Shown: in pieces, positions 53,717-63,918 of the stretch
How positions within the stretch are numbered: the stretch's first letter is position 1
Layout of the letters: every line of letters begins with the position of its first letter
Assembly: GCA_030765065.1 (NCBI GenBank)
Contig: CM060989.1
Span: forward strand, 33,285,501 to 33,349,500
Origin: Deroplatys truncata
Taxonomy: Eukaryota > Arthropoda > Insecta > Mantodea > Mantidae
Reading direction: 5' to 3'
Length of the DNA stretch: 64,000 bases
Program-made: the position numbers and the translations under genes
The notes under the pieces: generated by a model
What the model saw: the letters and a program-made list of their open reading frames with translations, nothing else
What the model was told of the DNA's origin: nothing
The model's database searches: none

Positions 53717-54250
53717 GGAAAAAGGTCTGTGCAGCGTAACTCAAAAACGAAAATTTGATTGAATACTCCTGTTCCTCCAATCCGAGCGACAAGGCGGAGG
53801 GACACATTTTGTGCGTTGTTTACATGACGTTTTAGGGTCAACCACCATAGGTAGTACTTATATATGCTTAGCTACAGACATTTGGTTCAGATTTGCAGAT
53901 CTATTATGTTAAGCCTACGGCTCCAAAACGTGGCAGTATTGGAATGTGATTGCAAACAAGTATTCAAATACCCCAGTTCATTCTTAAAGTATAATGTGGA
54001 GAACAAGCCCTACTCAAGGAGATCCATAGCCAAGCAGGCTCATGTTATGACGTAACAGGGAATCACGCCACCGTCATCTGAAAACTGGATTCTGCATTTC
54101 CAGACTATTTTAAAATGTGGATAGCCTCGAAATATTGCGATGTCTTACTCGTAACCTTTTTAAGTCGTTTTATTTCTCGGAAAAAGAAAAACCTATATTA
54201 AGCTGGTTTGTTTTATTTCTGTATATAGGTACTGGTACATCCAGTCACTG
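53717..54250. other. No recognised gene
   Basis: GCGTAACTCAAAAACGAAAA at 53734 is R1-like over a few tens of bases. The remainder is unassigned. A 63-codon frame at 53864-54055 has no motif. Confidence 0.45.
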
Positions 54251-54253
54251 ATA

Positions 54254-55383
54254 CGAGAGCTGTCCCAGAAGTACCCGACCTAACAAAGAAAACACAAACA
54301 TTTTGGAGAAAAAAAACGTCTTCATTTCTCTACATAGTCTCCTTTCAGCTCGATACACTTTTCCCAGCGATGTTCAATAGCTTTGATACCCTGCTTATAG
54401 TGAGAACCGTCGAGATCTGCAAAATAGTCATCAACTGCAGACTCCAGCTCTTCACTGTTGGCAAATCTTTTAGCACCAAGCCATTTCTTCAACTTTGCAA
54501 ACGGAAAATAATCAGAGGGGGCTAAATCTGGCGAATAGGAAGCAATTCGAACTTTAACTCATTGATTTTGGCCATGGTGATAATGCATATGAGAACTGGT
54601 GCATTGTCTTGATGAAACAGAACTTTCTTTTTCAGTAAATGCGGCCGTTTTTGCTTGATTTCATCATTCAAACGCTGCAATAAGTTTGAATAATACTCGC
54701 CATTGATTGTTTTTCCTTTTTGAAGATAATCAATGGAAACTATCCCACGCGCATCCCAAAAAACTGACGCCATGACCTTGCCTACAGATGGAACTGTCTT
54801 CGCCTTCTTTGGAGCCAATTCTCTCCTTTCAATCCACAGTTTTGACTGTTCCTTCGTATCAGGTGTGAAGTGATCGACCATGGTTAGGAATCGACGCAAA
54901 AACTCTGCTTTATTGCAGTGAAACATCGGCAAACACTCGACTGAAACATCCTCACGACGCTGTTTTTGTTCCATTGTGAGTAAACGCGGTACCCATCTTG
55001 CGCAAAGCTTTCTCATGTCTAAATTTTCAGTTAGTGTGCGATCTACAGCATTTTCTAAAATGCGTACTATGTCTGCTAGCTCGCGCACTTTCAGTCGACG
55101 GTCATCCAATACCATTTTGTGGATTTTCTTCACAATTTCTGGCGTGGTCACCTCATTTAGTCGACCACTGCAATGTTCGTCTTGGCAGCTCGTACGGCCT
55201 CGCTTAAACTCTGCCACCCAATATTTTACTGTTGTAAACGAAGGAGCAGACTCCCCCAGAGTAGAATCTAGCTCAGCTTTAATATTAGGTGGACTAAGAC
55301 CTTTCAAATGAAAGTATTGTATCACACAACGATCACCAGTTTTATCCATGTTTACAAATTCGCTGAGAGTTCACCATTAATGG
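54254..55383 (-). mobile_element. Mariner element MLE-3, 5'-truncated
   Basis: TA at 54252-54253, then CGAGAGCTGTCCCAGAAGTA, the family TIR. The other end, including the TIR and first 20 or so codons, is missing; homology to MLE-1 and MLE-2 stops near TTCACCATTAATGGC. Confidence 0.88.
54320..55349 (-). pseudogene. Mariner transposase, longest open copy, catalytic block deleted
   Basis: A 275-codon frame (54522-55349) covers the helix-turn-helix region and most of the catalytic domain. The segment around the first catalytic Asp is shortened: FLTMV is followed directly by DHFTPD, an apparent 4-codon in-frame loss relative to MLE-1. FHQDNAPV keeps the second Asp. A 10-bp deletion after FELLP shifts the frame just before the third catalytic block, whose remnant continues in another frame (KKWLGAKRF, HRWEKCIEL) to about 54320. 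It keeps Gln where MLE-1 has its first stop. Confidence 0.88.
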
Positions 55384-55404
55384 CGTATTGCATAAAGTCA
55401 AAAC

Positions 55405-55510
55405 ATTTGACCGAAATTTCACAGGAAATACACGTTTTCAGAATCCCTGGATAGGAAAAAAAAAGCATTTATAGAAAAAAGTCCATGTGCGTGTATCTGT
55501 CTGTGTGTTA
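55405..55510 (-). repeat. R1 fragment, reverse
   Basis: CCGAAATTTCACAGGAAATA, then the GTCCATGTGCGTGTATCTGT microsatellite region. It directly follows the truncated end of MLE-3. Confidence 0.65.
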
Positions 55511-55534
55511 AGAGGTCTGCACGGGCTCGGGCTT

Positions 55535-56400
55535 AATTTAAAAAGTCTGGTATGTGACATTCATATGACTTTTTCTAAGCTCTATCACTTATTAGAGGAT
55601 ATACCTACACAAATTATTCTTACGAACGTTTATTTTCCTATACCTTCATTTTACTATCCAGTTAAACCTTTGCGGAAACAGCTATATTACACATTTCGTT
55701 ATAGATAGAAAGAGAACAGCGATAGTCAAATGTCTTAACAACTGGACGCTATATGCTGGTCTTAAAATTCCATACTGTTTCCATGACATCCACAACCACT
55801 AATAAGGGATATCTCAGAAATAACTGACGCCCCCCAATTTGAAATAAATTGTGTGTTTTAAAGAGAGCTACATTTTTTGTGAAGTACGTTTTCGTGTATC
55901 ACTTAAACGTTTACCAGTTACACAAGACTATACAAAATTCCTTCCGAATGAAGAGGACTTCATAGGCTATTCCCAGAAAATTCTAGATATACATTTTATT
56001 TTCATGTAAATATCTTTAATATATGTTATTTTTATTAAAATCGTTAGAGCCATTTTTTAGAAAATAAAACATTTCGAAAAAGTCTTACATGTAAAGGATA
56101 GTTTGAGGTGTTTTTTTTTTATTTTTTTTAAATTTTCGTGTCGCATTGAAGCTAAATATCAAGTTTGGTGTATATTCAACTTTTCATTTTGAGTTATACT
56201 GTTCACAGATACAAATACACACAGTGAGAGAGGCACACAGACACATACAGAGGACTTTTTTTTTTAAAAAAAAATGCTTCTTTTTTGGATTCAGGAAGCC
56301 TCAAAACATGTATTTCCGGTGAAATCTCGGTATCGAATTTTTGGGTGGAATGCAATACTTCCCCTACTAGGTACGTGGTAGAGAAAGTAAAAATGTTTTT
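55535..56400 (+). repeat. R1 copy, forward, subfamily II, with flanking 13-bp direct repeat
   Basis: GTCTGGTATGTGACATTCAT to TACGTGGTAGAGAAAGTAAA. CGGGCTCGGGCTT is found just outside both ends (55522-55534 and 56401-56413). The CA tract is degenerate (CAAATACACACAGTGAGAG). Confidence 0.8.
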
Positions 56401-56489
56401 CGGGCTCGGGCTTGAAAATAAAGACGAAGAAAAATAAATTTATCAACTCAAGAAAGCAGTTTATTTGTTATGCAATACTTCAAACGTTT

Positions 56490-57394
56490 GGTATTAATCA
56501 AAATCATTAGCGCCATTTTTGATAAACTCAAAAATAATGAAAATTCGTCCATGTAAAGGGAAAATAAAAGTGAAAAAATCTGATGTGTTACACTCACATG
56601 ACTTTCTCTACTCTTGTACAAACGATTTTTACAAACACTTATTCTCCATATGCTTCATGTTAATCGAGATATCGAGATGTTAATCTTATTGCTAATTTTC
56701 TTGTAGATGCAAGGTTTTAAGCGATAGTCAAATATTTTAAGAGCTCGTTACTATGTAGAGTATTCCATTCTCTTTGCATTACCAGGACAAAAAAAACGAA
56801 TAACGAATTCCCATTTGAGAAAAGGTATAAGTATTGGAAAATTTAAGGGAATAACAAGCAATATCTCGAAATGGTTCACTCAACATCAAAAAAATGTATA
56901 TGACATAAATTGTGTATTTTAACGCGATCTACATTTTTTGTATAGGTAGTAAAATTTGGTTTACCAGTTATGCAAACGTCGTTCACAATGAAGAACAATG
57001 GAGACATTCCTAGAAAATTCAAGATATACATTTTATTTGTCATGAAAGTATCTTAAATATATGATATTTTAATCAATATCGTTAGAGCCATTTTTGAGAA
57101 AATTAAAATTTTCGAAAAATGTTCCATGTAAAGGGTAATCTGGGAGGGGGGATTTTCTTGAAAACCTTCTTGTCGCATCTCTGGAAGATACTGAACCTAA
57201 ATACCAAGTTTGGTGTTTATCCGACTGTTCGTTTCTGAGTTATGCTGTTCACAGACACACATACGGACATGTTTCCAAAAATACTTTTTTGGATTCAGGA
57301 GGCCTCAAAACATGTATTTCCGGTGAAATCTCGGTATCGAATTTTTGGGTGGAATGCAATATTCCTCTACTTACTATACATAGTAGAGAAAGTA
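56490..57394 (+). repeat. R1 fragment plus R1 copy, forward
   Basis: 56490-56570 is an internal R1 fragment (AATCAAAATCATTAGCGCC, GTCCATGTAAAGGG). A nearly complete R1 follows, 56581-57394, from TCTGATGTGTTACACTCACA to TACATAGTAGAGAAAGTAAA, with a reduced CA tract. Confidence 0.82.
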
Positions 57395-57495
57395 AAAAAT
57401 TAATTCATCACATTTTTTGGTCCGCGATGTTGAGATGCAATTATCGCAGAATGCAAACATTCATTGCAGCAGTTGTACTAGTAATATTGAAATAA

Positions 57496-57755
57496 ATGCT
57501 CGCTTCGCCTCCATCCTTCCACTGACACGCAGGACATTCTGGGCAGAGTGCGGAAATAGAGGCGCCATGTGGTCAATAAGGCAGCACATACCGTCAACAT
57601 GCCGCCTAATACATGAGGATTCCAGGACCCCAGTTTTCTATGAAGTGACTCAATTGATCTCAAGCACCTGGGTGAATCCCTATCTTAGATTAGGGGAAAA
57701 CATCCCCATGTCAGTACCGGATATCGAACCCGGTCCCTTCGCACCGCTTCGTGGA
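57496..57755 (-). repeat. SINE-like sequence, minus strand
   Basis: Near the left end of the minus-strand unit, CCGGGTTCGATATCCGG resembles a B box. GACATGGGGATGTTTTCCCC follows. No A box is clear, and no second copy was found. It is flanked on the right by an AAT repeat. Confidence 0.4.
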
Positions 57756-57756
57756 C

Positions 57757-57788
<32 letters not shown>
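57757..57788. repeat. (AAT)n microsatellite
   Basis: About ten AAT units. Confidence 0.95.
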
Positions 57789-57917
57789 GTAAAAAACTGC
57801 AAAATAATGTTATTTAGAGTAAAACTAGACAATCCAGCCCTGGCCGGGTGGTACAGTATAAACCTTCTTGGCTCGGCTCAGACCAGGCCGGGATATGTAG
57901 GGCCTAAGAATAAGTTA

Positions 57918-58412
57918 AGTTTAGCATCTCCCAGTATGCGACACCCAGATTTTCAAGAAAATCCCCCACCCCAAACTACCCTTTACATGGAAAAAGTTTC
58001 GTTATTTTCTCAAACATGTCTCTTAACAATTTTGATTAAAATACCACATGTCTAATCTATTTTCAAGACAAATAAAATGTATGTCTTGAATGTTCTGGGA
58101 ATAGCCTGTGAAGTTCTCTTCATTTTGAATTACTTTTGTATATCTAGATAAATAGTAAACCGTAAGAGATAGACAAAATCTTATTGCATAAAAATTATAG
58201 GTCCCGTTAAAGCACACAATTATGTCAAATGTTTTTTGAGCTTAACCATTTCCGAGATATTCTTTGTTATTGACTTGAATTTTCAAAACGTTTTTCGGGT
58301 GATAAGTGGCTCTTCGTTTTTTCTCGTGGTCATACAGAGTATGGAATTTCAATGTCATTACAACGCGAAACGCTTTTTAAAAACCTGACTATCGCTTTAG
58401 CCTACTTATTGT
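57918..58412 (-). repeat. R1 fragment, reverse, truncated both ends
   Basis: TTTAGCATCTCCCAGTATGC, TCAAGAAAATCCCCCACCCC, then all internal blocks to CCTGACTATCGCTTTAGCC. Missing both ends and the GT tract. Confidence 0.75.
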
Positions 58413-58499
58413 TTTTTTTTTATTAGTAACTGCAAATTTGAAACTTAAAAAGTCCATGAGAATGACCCTTTTTTCCCTCGTATGGCTGGAAGCCTATTG

Positions 58500-58915
58500 T
58501 GTCATTTGCAATCGGACCCAATAGCGGTAGGTACAGATATTGCGGGGTCCCTAAAATTCACAGATGGAAACATTCCTACAGGCAACCCCCAGCGCTCCTC
58601 CTGATGAACAGGTCCGAACTGCTGGTTCCGTACCAAAAGAGAAAGAAACAGTGAATGCGCATACCCACCGCGCACCACACACCACCAAACTACCCAGTCA
58701 AGCCCCGTACCCCGAATGGTGATATGAAATGAAATAATGGGGAATGCGGGAGCGGAAAAAGTCGTGGCATTAGAAAAATCACCCTGACATTTACCTGGCG
58801 ACAAGGGAAAACCACGAATAAACCCAAGTCAGAGTGAGCGGTCGCCGGGATCGAACCTGGAATCTCCCGAATGCGAGTCGCACGCGTTACCGCGGGGCTA
58901 CCTTGCTCGGTAGAA
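58500..58915 (-). repeat. SINE-c-related copy, inverted
   Basis: On the minus strand the B box is GGTTCGATCCCGGCG and an A-box-like segment is GGTAGCCCCGCGGTAACGCG. GGTTTTCCCTTGTCGCCAGG and TAAATGTCAGGGTGATTTTT follow. The distal part is diverged. Frames over it are incidental. Confidence 0.65.
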
Positions 58916-58919
58916 TGAC

Positions 58920-59810
58920 AAATTAATTGACCATATATTAGCAAATTATATGTATGATAGAATAAATATAGCATGAAGCCATAGAAACAGATCTACGAAA
59001 TGGCCAGCATATAACTTAAAATGGCTGATAATGATACGAACAAATTTAGATACGCAGTGCCATATGAATTTTTATAGTCCTCCGTCTTAGTTGAAAACTG
59101 GCTTCTGAGTGCTTGCAGCATCATCATAATTCAAGGAACCGCAGCCTTGAAGTTACAATGCAAGAAATTAAGCTGGTTTAAAAAGAGCATTTCAGATCCA
59201 GTCAAACAAGCACTGAATTAATGTCCTGGTATTCCAAAATATGTCTTGGGCAGAATTAAATAAAATCAACTACATAATGGTAAACAATGCGATTTATTGT
59301 CAGCGGAAGGGTTATGCAACGAAATGGAATCATAAAACAGTAACCAAAACTTGAATTATTATATATAAATAATTAAATAAATAACAGTTGCATAGAGAAA
59401 TAATTGGTATAAATAATTTCCGTATGTTAACTCAGTGCAACTATAATGTAATAAACTCGAGTTGAAGTGTTTGTCCGGGAAACAGGTCATTAGCGAGTCA
59501 GGTTAGCGAAAGTCATTAATATCAAACGAAGTAGCGAACGCATTAGCTTAAGATTCTGGGAATTCAGTTAGGTTATAAGCTCAGTACGTTTACAGTCACG
59601 CAGGCCAGAATTCCGAAAAAGAGAAGTGAAACGTATTTCTGAGATTTTAGCCAAGCCCCGTGGTAACAAAGTTAAGAGGCACGCTTAGGATTTTAAGTAT
59701 TGGTTGCGTGTGAAAAATAGCATTGGTGACGAATAATGAAGCAGGCGGAGCTAAAAGTAATAAAGACGTGCAATTTTAGATCATAGCGTTTCTCTCTCTC
59801 TGGTACCGGC
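58920..59810. other. No recognised feature
   Basis: Nearly 900 bp without a match in the window. It may include the upstream part of the hAT relic that follows on the minus strand, but no protein motif could be read. Confidence 0.45.
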
Positions 59811-59814
59811 ACTG

Positions 59815-60095
59815 GTACTTACATTTGTTCGTGCACACAGTTGTATGCTGAGAAGGATCTTTCAACGTCTACAGGTGTTATTGGGTAAACTTTGAAAACA
59901 CTTATTAACTCTGGGGAAATTTCTTCAGGAAGCACTACGTTTTCATCCATTTATTTATATTTATTCACTGTACACAAAACTTTAATGTCAGGATTTCTGC
60001 CTAAAACATTGTACAATTTACTCCTTAAAATTCCTACATAATTTAAAGGGGTAATCTCAAGTTTTCTCTGAACGTCCATATGGGAGTCTCCATAG
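59815..60095 (-). pseudogene. hAT transposase C-terminal fragment
   Basis: The minus strand reads HMDVQRKLEITPLNYVGILR, a spacer with one stop, then VVLPEEISPELISVFKVYPI and VDVERSFSAYN. VERSFS is the hallmark of the hAT C-terminal dimerisation region. It shares EEISP.L and RSFSAY-type motifs with 9546-9650, so both are probably one family. Confidence 0.65.
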
Positions 60096-60099
60096 TAAG

Positions 60100-60417
60100 G
60101 ACTTAATTATTTGTGTTTAAACATTAGTTTTAAAATTTAAATTTAAAACATACATATTGGCGTAACCTCTACATTTTCTTTAACTCACGGAGGTAGAGCG
60201 AGGTAGCGGTTTTTTTTCTTTTTCTTTTATTTTACCACAAAATTCCAGTACAACTTTCTGTAATTCTGTGTCAAAAACAAAATCCTTCTTGCTTCGACGG
60301 GGACGTCGATTTGGGTAGCCAGGGGGAGATGTGGCATGTGGTGTGGTAATACATTTGTTATATTTGTGGCTGACATCATTGTAACGCTATATGTTAGAAC
60401 TGGCAACACAGACCGGT
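60100..60417. other. No recognised feature
   Basis: About 320 bp upstream of the LTR. Unassigned. Confidence 0.45.
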
Positions 60418-60924
60418 TGATACAGTAATTTGTATCACAAATTAATTAAATGTAAAGAATGATTATAGTATGAATATTGTAGCGGACCAGGAAGAGCTTT
60501 GAGAATTGCACATATTTCGTATACCAGGAAGTGTGAAATTCAGGTTAAGCAGAAAGCGTCCACGCTGCACAAAGCCGAGTCAGCGCTTATGTAGGTATTT
60601 ATAATACAGGGTTTTGACTCGGTGGGGAGAGTGTGAGTTGCCTCGTGGTTGTTGCCAAGAGGTTGTTGTTGCTACGAGAGAGTCGTCAGATTAGGTATCA
60701 GTTTCGAGACCCGTCGCCACCAGTCAACAGGTAAGCATGCGACTCATCTAAGTTCTCTTGACTTGTCGGGGCTTCACCAGATAACCTCAGGTAAAAGGTT
60801 ATCCCAAAATGAGGCGTGTTTTACACCTTGCAAAAAGAAAAGAGAAAAAAAATTGATTACATCCCCTGGCTGGAAGAGGTAAGGATGTTTTCCCCAATTA
60901 TATCCGGAGACTCCGTCACATTGT

Positions 60925-60992
60925 AGTCGGTGCCTACTACATGTACCCGGCGCTCCGCCACATTGTACCCGGCGCCTCCACCAAATTGTAAC
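60925..60992. repeat. Short GC-rich tandem repeats in the element centre
   Basis: CACATTGTAGTCGGTGCC, TACATGTACCCGGCGCTCCG, CACATTGTACCCGGCGCC and CAAATTGTAAC are related units of about 20 bp. Confidence 0.7.
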
Positions 60993-61193
60993 ACCCCACG
61001 AGGGTGGTTACCCCCGCAGTAGGTGATTACACAGGGGGGTTGGTAGCTCAGAGGTAGGGGATGCGTTGGTACCGGGGTGGTAGGCAGGCCAGGGTGGCGT
61101 TCTAGGATAGGGGGTATTTAAATAAAGCACAGGGGATGCATTGGCCCACTAAATTATACTTGTAGCTTTAAGTATGCGTACATTCAGTTCGGG

Positions 61194-61290
61194 GTGAAGC
61201 CCCGACAAGTCAATAGAACTTAGGGGTGAAGCCCCGACAAGTCAATAGGACTTAGGGGTGAAGCCCCGACAAGTCAAGAGAACTTAGATG
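61194..61290. repeat. Three tandem 32-33-bp repeats at the inner edge of the right arm
   Basis: GGGGTGAAGCCCCGACAAGT followed by CAATAGAACTTA-type sequence occurs three times. The innermost unit of the inverted arm has been triplicated on this side only. Each unit contains the palindrome GGGG..(TGAAG)..CCCC. Confidence 0.9.
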
Positions 61291-62328
61291 AGTCGCATGC
61301 TTACCTGTTGACTGGTGGCGACGGGTCTCGAAACTGATACCTAATCTGACGACTCTCTCGTAGCAACAACAACCTCTTGGCAACAACCACGAGGCAACTC
61401 ACACTCTCCCGACCGAGTCAAAACCCTGTAGTATAAATACCTACATAAGCGCTGACTCGGCTTTGTGCAGCGTGGACGCTTTCTGCTTAACCTGAATTTC
61501 ACACTTCCTGGTATACGAAATATGTGCAATTCTCAAAGCTCTTCCTGGTCCGCTACAATATGCATTTTTGTGTGACATTGAGTTGAGATGTTTGTTGATT
61601 GTAATTATTGTTGAGAAGTAAGTTTATACTGCCTTACTGAAACTGACAATAATAGCGTGCAATAATGCAGCGAGGGGGTGAGCTGTTTATCATTATTAGA
61701 GACGAGGAAGTTACGTAATGTTGGCCCGTTTTTCTGTAGAAATTGCTGGAACATTATACCTAGAGCATATGTATTCATAATTTTCATTGGATATAAAAAC
61801 AGACGCTAATGTTGGCGCGTTTTATTAGCCAATAGTAACTCAGTTATAATCTTTAGGCATATCGGGGTGTAGGCGTATAAAAAGTGCTAGGTTAGTGATA
61901 GACCCCGTCAGTTCACCGAAAATATTTGTATGCTACACGTCGCCTTCAGTCCAGCAGAAATATTACACGTCGGCTATCGGTTCGCAAGTTATCAGAGTTA
62001 TGAAAAATCTCAAGTTTTGTAAAGTTAATGATACAAAAAGTTGAAGTACGTGAATTAAGAATGATCAGTAAATAAGTTATTATAACAGTTTCAGTTTGGC
62101 GAGTGTCAAGATCAATGTGTAAATGTGATAGTGAAAGTGTTCGACAATAAAAGTATAAAAGAAATTCTTTCATCAGTGTTATCTTTGGATAAGAGACTCC
62201 CTTCCGTTTACACAACCTGTATAAAGAGAAGTGCTTGACCAAAAGATCATAGCTAGCCGGAGGACAGTGAACAAAAATTAAATAAAATAACAGTAGCATT
62301 CTTTCAAACGAAAACTAATACTGCCGCA

Positions 62329-62545
62329 AATTGCTAACACCAGATGGAGCTAACAAACCTAACAAATGAATCACGTCACAAGATGGCTTCAACACGTGGA
62401 GTAAACACAAATATACAAATACATTAATAAAAACCGTCGCAAATTGGCTTTCAAACGTGGGGCTACAATAATGTTAAATAAATAACATGAGAAGAATACC
62501 ACTTCAAATTGGCACCCAGAACGTGGGGCAGAATGACCAGGAAAG
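62329..62545 (+). promoter_or_regulatory. Leader with four primer-binding-site-like repeats
   Basis: Directly after the LTR, four diverged units of the form AAATTGGC...CAAACGTGGGGC appear at about 62327, 62379, 62440 and 62505, spaced 52-65 bp. The fourth is the best (AAATTGGCACCCAGAACGTG then GGGC). Related Ty3/mdg4-like elements have a TGGCNCCCAACGTGGGG-like sequence at the primer-binding site, from memory. Which unit is used, and by which tRNA, cannot be told. Confidence 0.5.
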
Positions 62546-62595
62546 GAGCAGAATGACCAGAAAGTAGCAGAATAACCAGGAAGGGGCAAAGGAAC
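62523..62595 (+). repeat. Three tandem 19-21-bp repeats in the leader
   Basis: GGCAGAATGACCAGGAAAG, AGCAGAATGACCAGAAAGT, AGCAGAATAACCAGGAAGG in a row. Confidence 0.85.
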
Positions 62596-62899
62596 AAGGA
62601 CGTGGAGCGAATGGAGAAGTGAACTGAACTACAAGACGCAGATTCCAAAAACAACCACAGCGACGACAGACTACGCGGATGATTGGACATCGTAATTCCA
62701 AGATTACAAGGCAACAGGGGAATTTAACTACAGAACACCAAGACGACGTAGATTCATCATAATACAACGCAGAAGCAACATATAATCTAGGAGAGAGGGG
62801 CAGGAAGCTGGACATCAAAGCAACATCAGCAGATAGCATCAGAAAGGTTAGAAAAGTGTGATTTTAATTCTAAAAAAAAAAGGTGGTGAAAAAATTTAA

Positions 62900-63918
62900 A
62901 TGTACCTTAGGAGCGGTAGGATAAAGAAAACAATGGCTACTAATAATACAGAAGAAATAATTATGGAGGGAGATAGTGTAACAGTTAGCTGTAATTCAAT
63001 AAAGGTTACAGAAAATAGCTCAAACAATGTAGTATTTGAGGGAGGAAATGTTAGTGCAGAAAGTGAGAATAGAATAGCAGGAAATGTTAATATTGATGCT
63101 AGTATGATGATGGAAATGATGGAAATGCTGAGAAATTTTGGTGAGAGATTAGAAAAGAAATTAGATCAAATGAGTGAAGCTATAAAAAAAGATCATAGGA
63201 AATGGAGGGAAAGTATTGGTATGAGGAATGAGATATTAGAGCAAAAAGTAGATCAAAGCAATGAAGAAATTGAAAAGAAAGTTATGAAGCTAGATAGTAG
63301 TATGCCAAAAATGAGAGATGAAAATGAGGAAGTAATAGCAAGTGAAATTGGAGAAGTTTCAAAGGAAATGTCAGATATGAGCAGGGAAATAAGTAACAAA
63401 AAAGTGAGGTTAATACTAAAAGTGAACATGGTGATGCAAAATGTACAGAGTCAGGTAGTAGAATGAGTAACATTTCAAGTGAGATAAGAGAGATGAAAGA
63501 GGTTATGAATGTAGATGTGAATCAGGCGCAAGTTAATTTCAGAGGGGAGATAATACAGAAGGAGTCAGTAATACAAAGAAATAAATTGTTTGAAGAAGTT
63601 AAAGTTTTGCCTGTAAATAATCAAAAGCTAACTTCTGAAATTAACAAGTACCAAGCTGTTCAGAATGAAAACTCCAATCCAGTACAGTTTATGACAGATT
63701 TGTCAGAGTACTCTCAAATTAAAGAGATAGTAGAAGAATTGAAAATGACAGTTGTTAAAAGATGTGTTGTTCAGGAAACTTTAGATTGTTTTCAAATGTT
63801 ATCAGGGGACGAAATATCATATGAATCCTTTAAAAGGCGATTCATGAACAAATTTTGGAAGGTTAGGATACGGCTACGAGTAATGTTTAGCTACAGACAA
63901 TTTGATCCAAGAGGGTAA
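62900..63918 (+). pseudogene. gag-like protein of the LTR retrotransposon, frameshifted
   Basis: The ATG at 62900 opens MYLRSGR, a start I have seen in insect Ty3/mdg4-like gag proteins. Residues about 65-175 are Glu/Lys/Met-rich and predicted coiled coil by eye (EMLRNFGERLEKKLDQMSEA). Frame 1 stops at 63466; a frame one base back is open from 63397 and continues (SEIREMKE..., DEISYESFKRRFMNKFW, RQFDPRG) to a stop at 63918. The shift maps to the A6 run at 63398-63403. The ESFKRRF..KFW...F segment resembles the retrotransposon gag core. There is no zinc knuckle, protease or pol before the window ends. More frameshifts are likely near the end. Confidence 0.7.

Larger units (their letters stand above)
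60478..61557. mobile_element. 1080-bp element with 301-bp inverted terminal repeats
   Basis: Termini TGTAGCGGACC and GGTCCGCTACA. The arms 60478-60778 and 61257-61557 are both 301 bp and differ at two positions that I could find (about 99 percent). The 4-bp flank ATAT is duplicated (60474-60477, 61558-61561). The related LTR at 48.9 kb is uninterrupted here (TAGTATAAAGTAACATTATT), supporting insertion. Each arm holds TATTTATAATAC, a GGTTTTGACTCGG stretch and CAGGTAAGC, which looks like a splice donor. The 478-bp centre has short tandem repeats and no ORF with a domain. TGTNR ends with a 4-bp duplication resemble Ginger-type DNA transposons as I recall them; assignment is tentative. Confidence 0.85.
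60418..62328 (+). mobile_element. 5' LTR (LTR-b) of a Ty3/mdg4-like element, interrupted
   Basis: Starts TGATACAGTAATTTGTATCA and ends ACTGCCGCA. Without the 1080-bp insertion it is about 830 bp. It is collinear with the solo LTR at 46220-49003 on both sides of that insertion. GGCGTATAAAAAGTG at about 61873 is a plausible TATA region, with start-site-like TCAGT about 35 bp on, and AATAAA lies in GACAATAAAAGTA at about 62142. A leader and gag follow. Confidence 0.8.

Noticed and set aside
57417..58055. 212-codon plus-strand frame
   Set aside because: It passes through a SINE-like unit, an AAT repeat (poly-Ile) and an R1 fragment; no conserved domain.
62504..62839. Minus-strand frame of 111 codons in the LTR-element leader
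   Set aside because: It lies opposite the leader and tandem repeats, with no homology visible.
63397..63404. Programmed -1 frameshift site AAAAAAG
   Set aside because: The register does not match X-XXY-YYZ relative to the upstream frame, and the shift lies in the middle of gag; a simple indel fits better.
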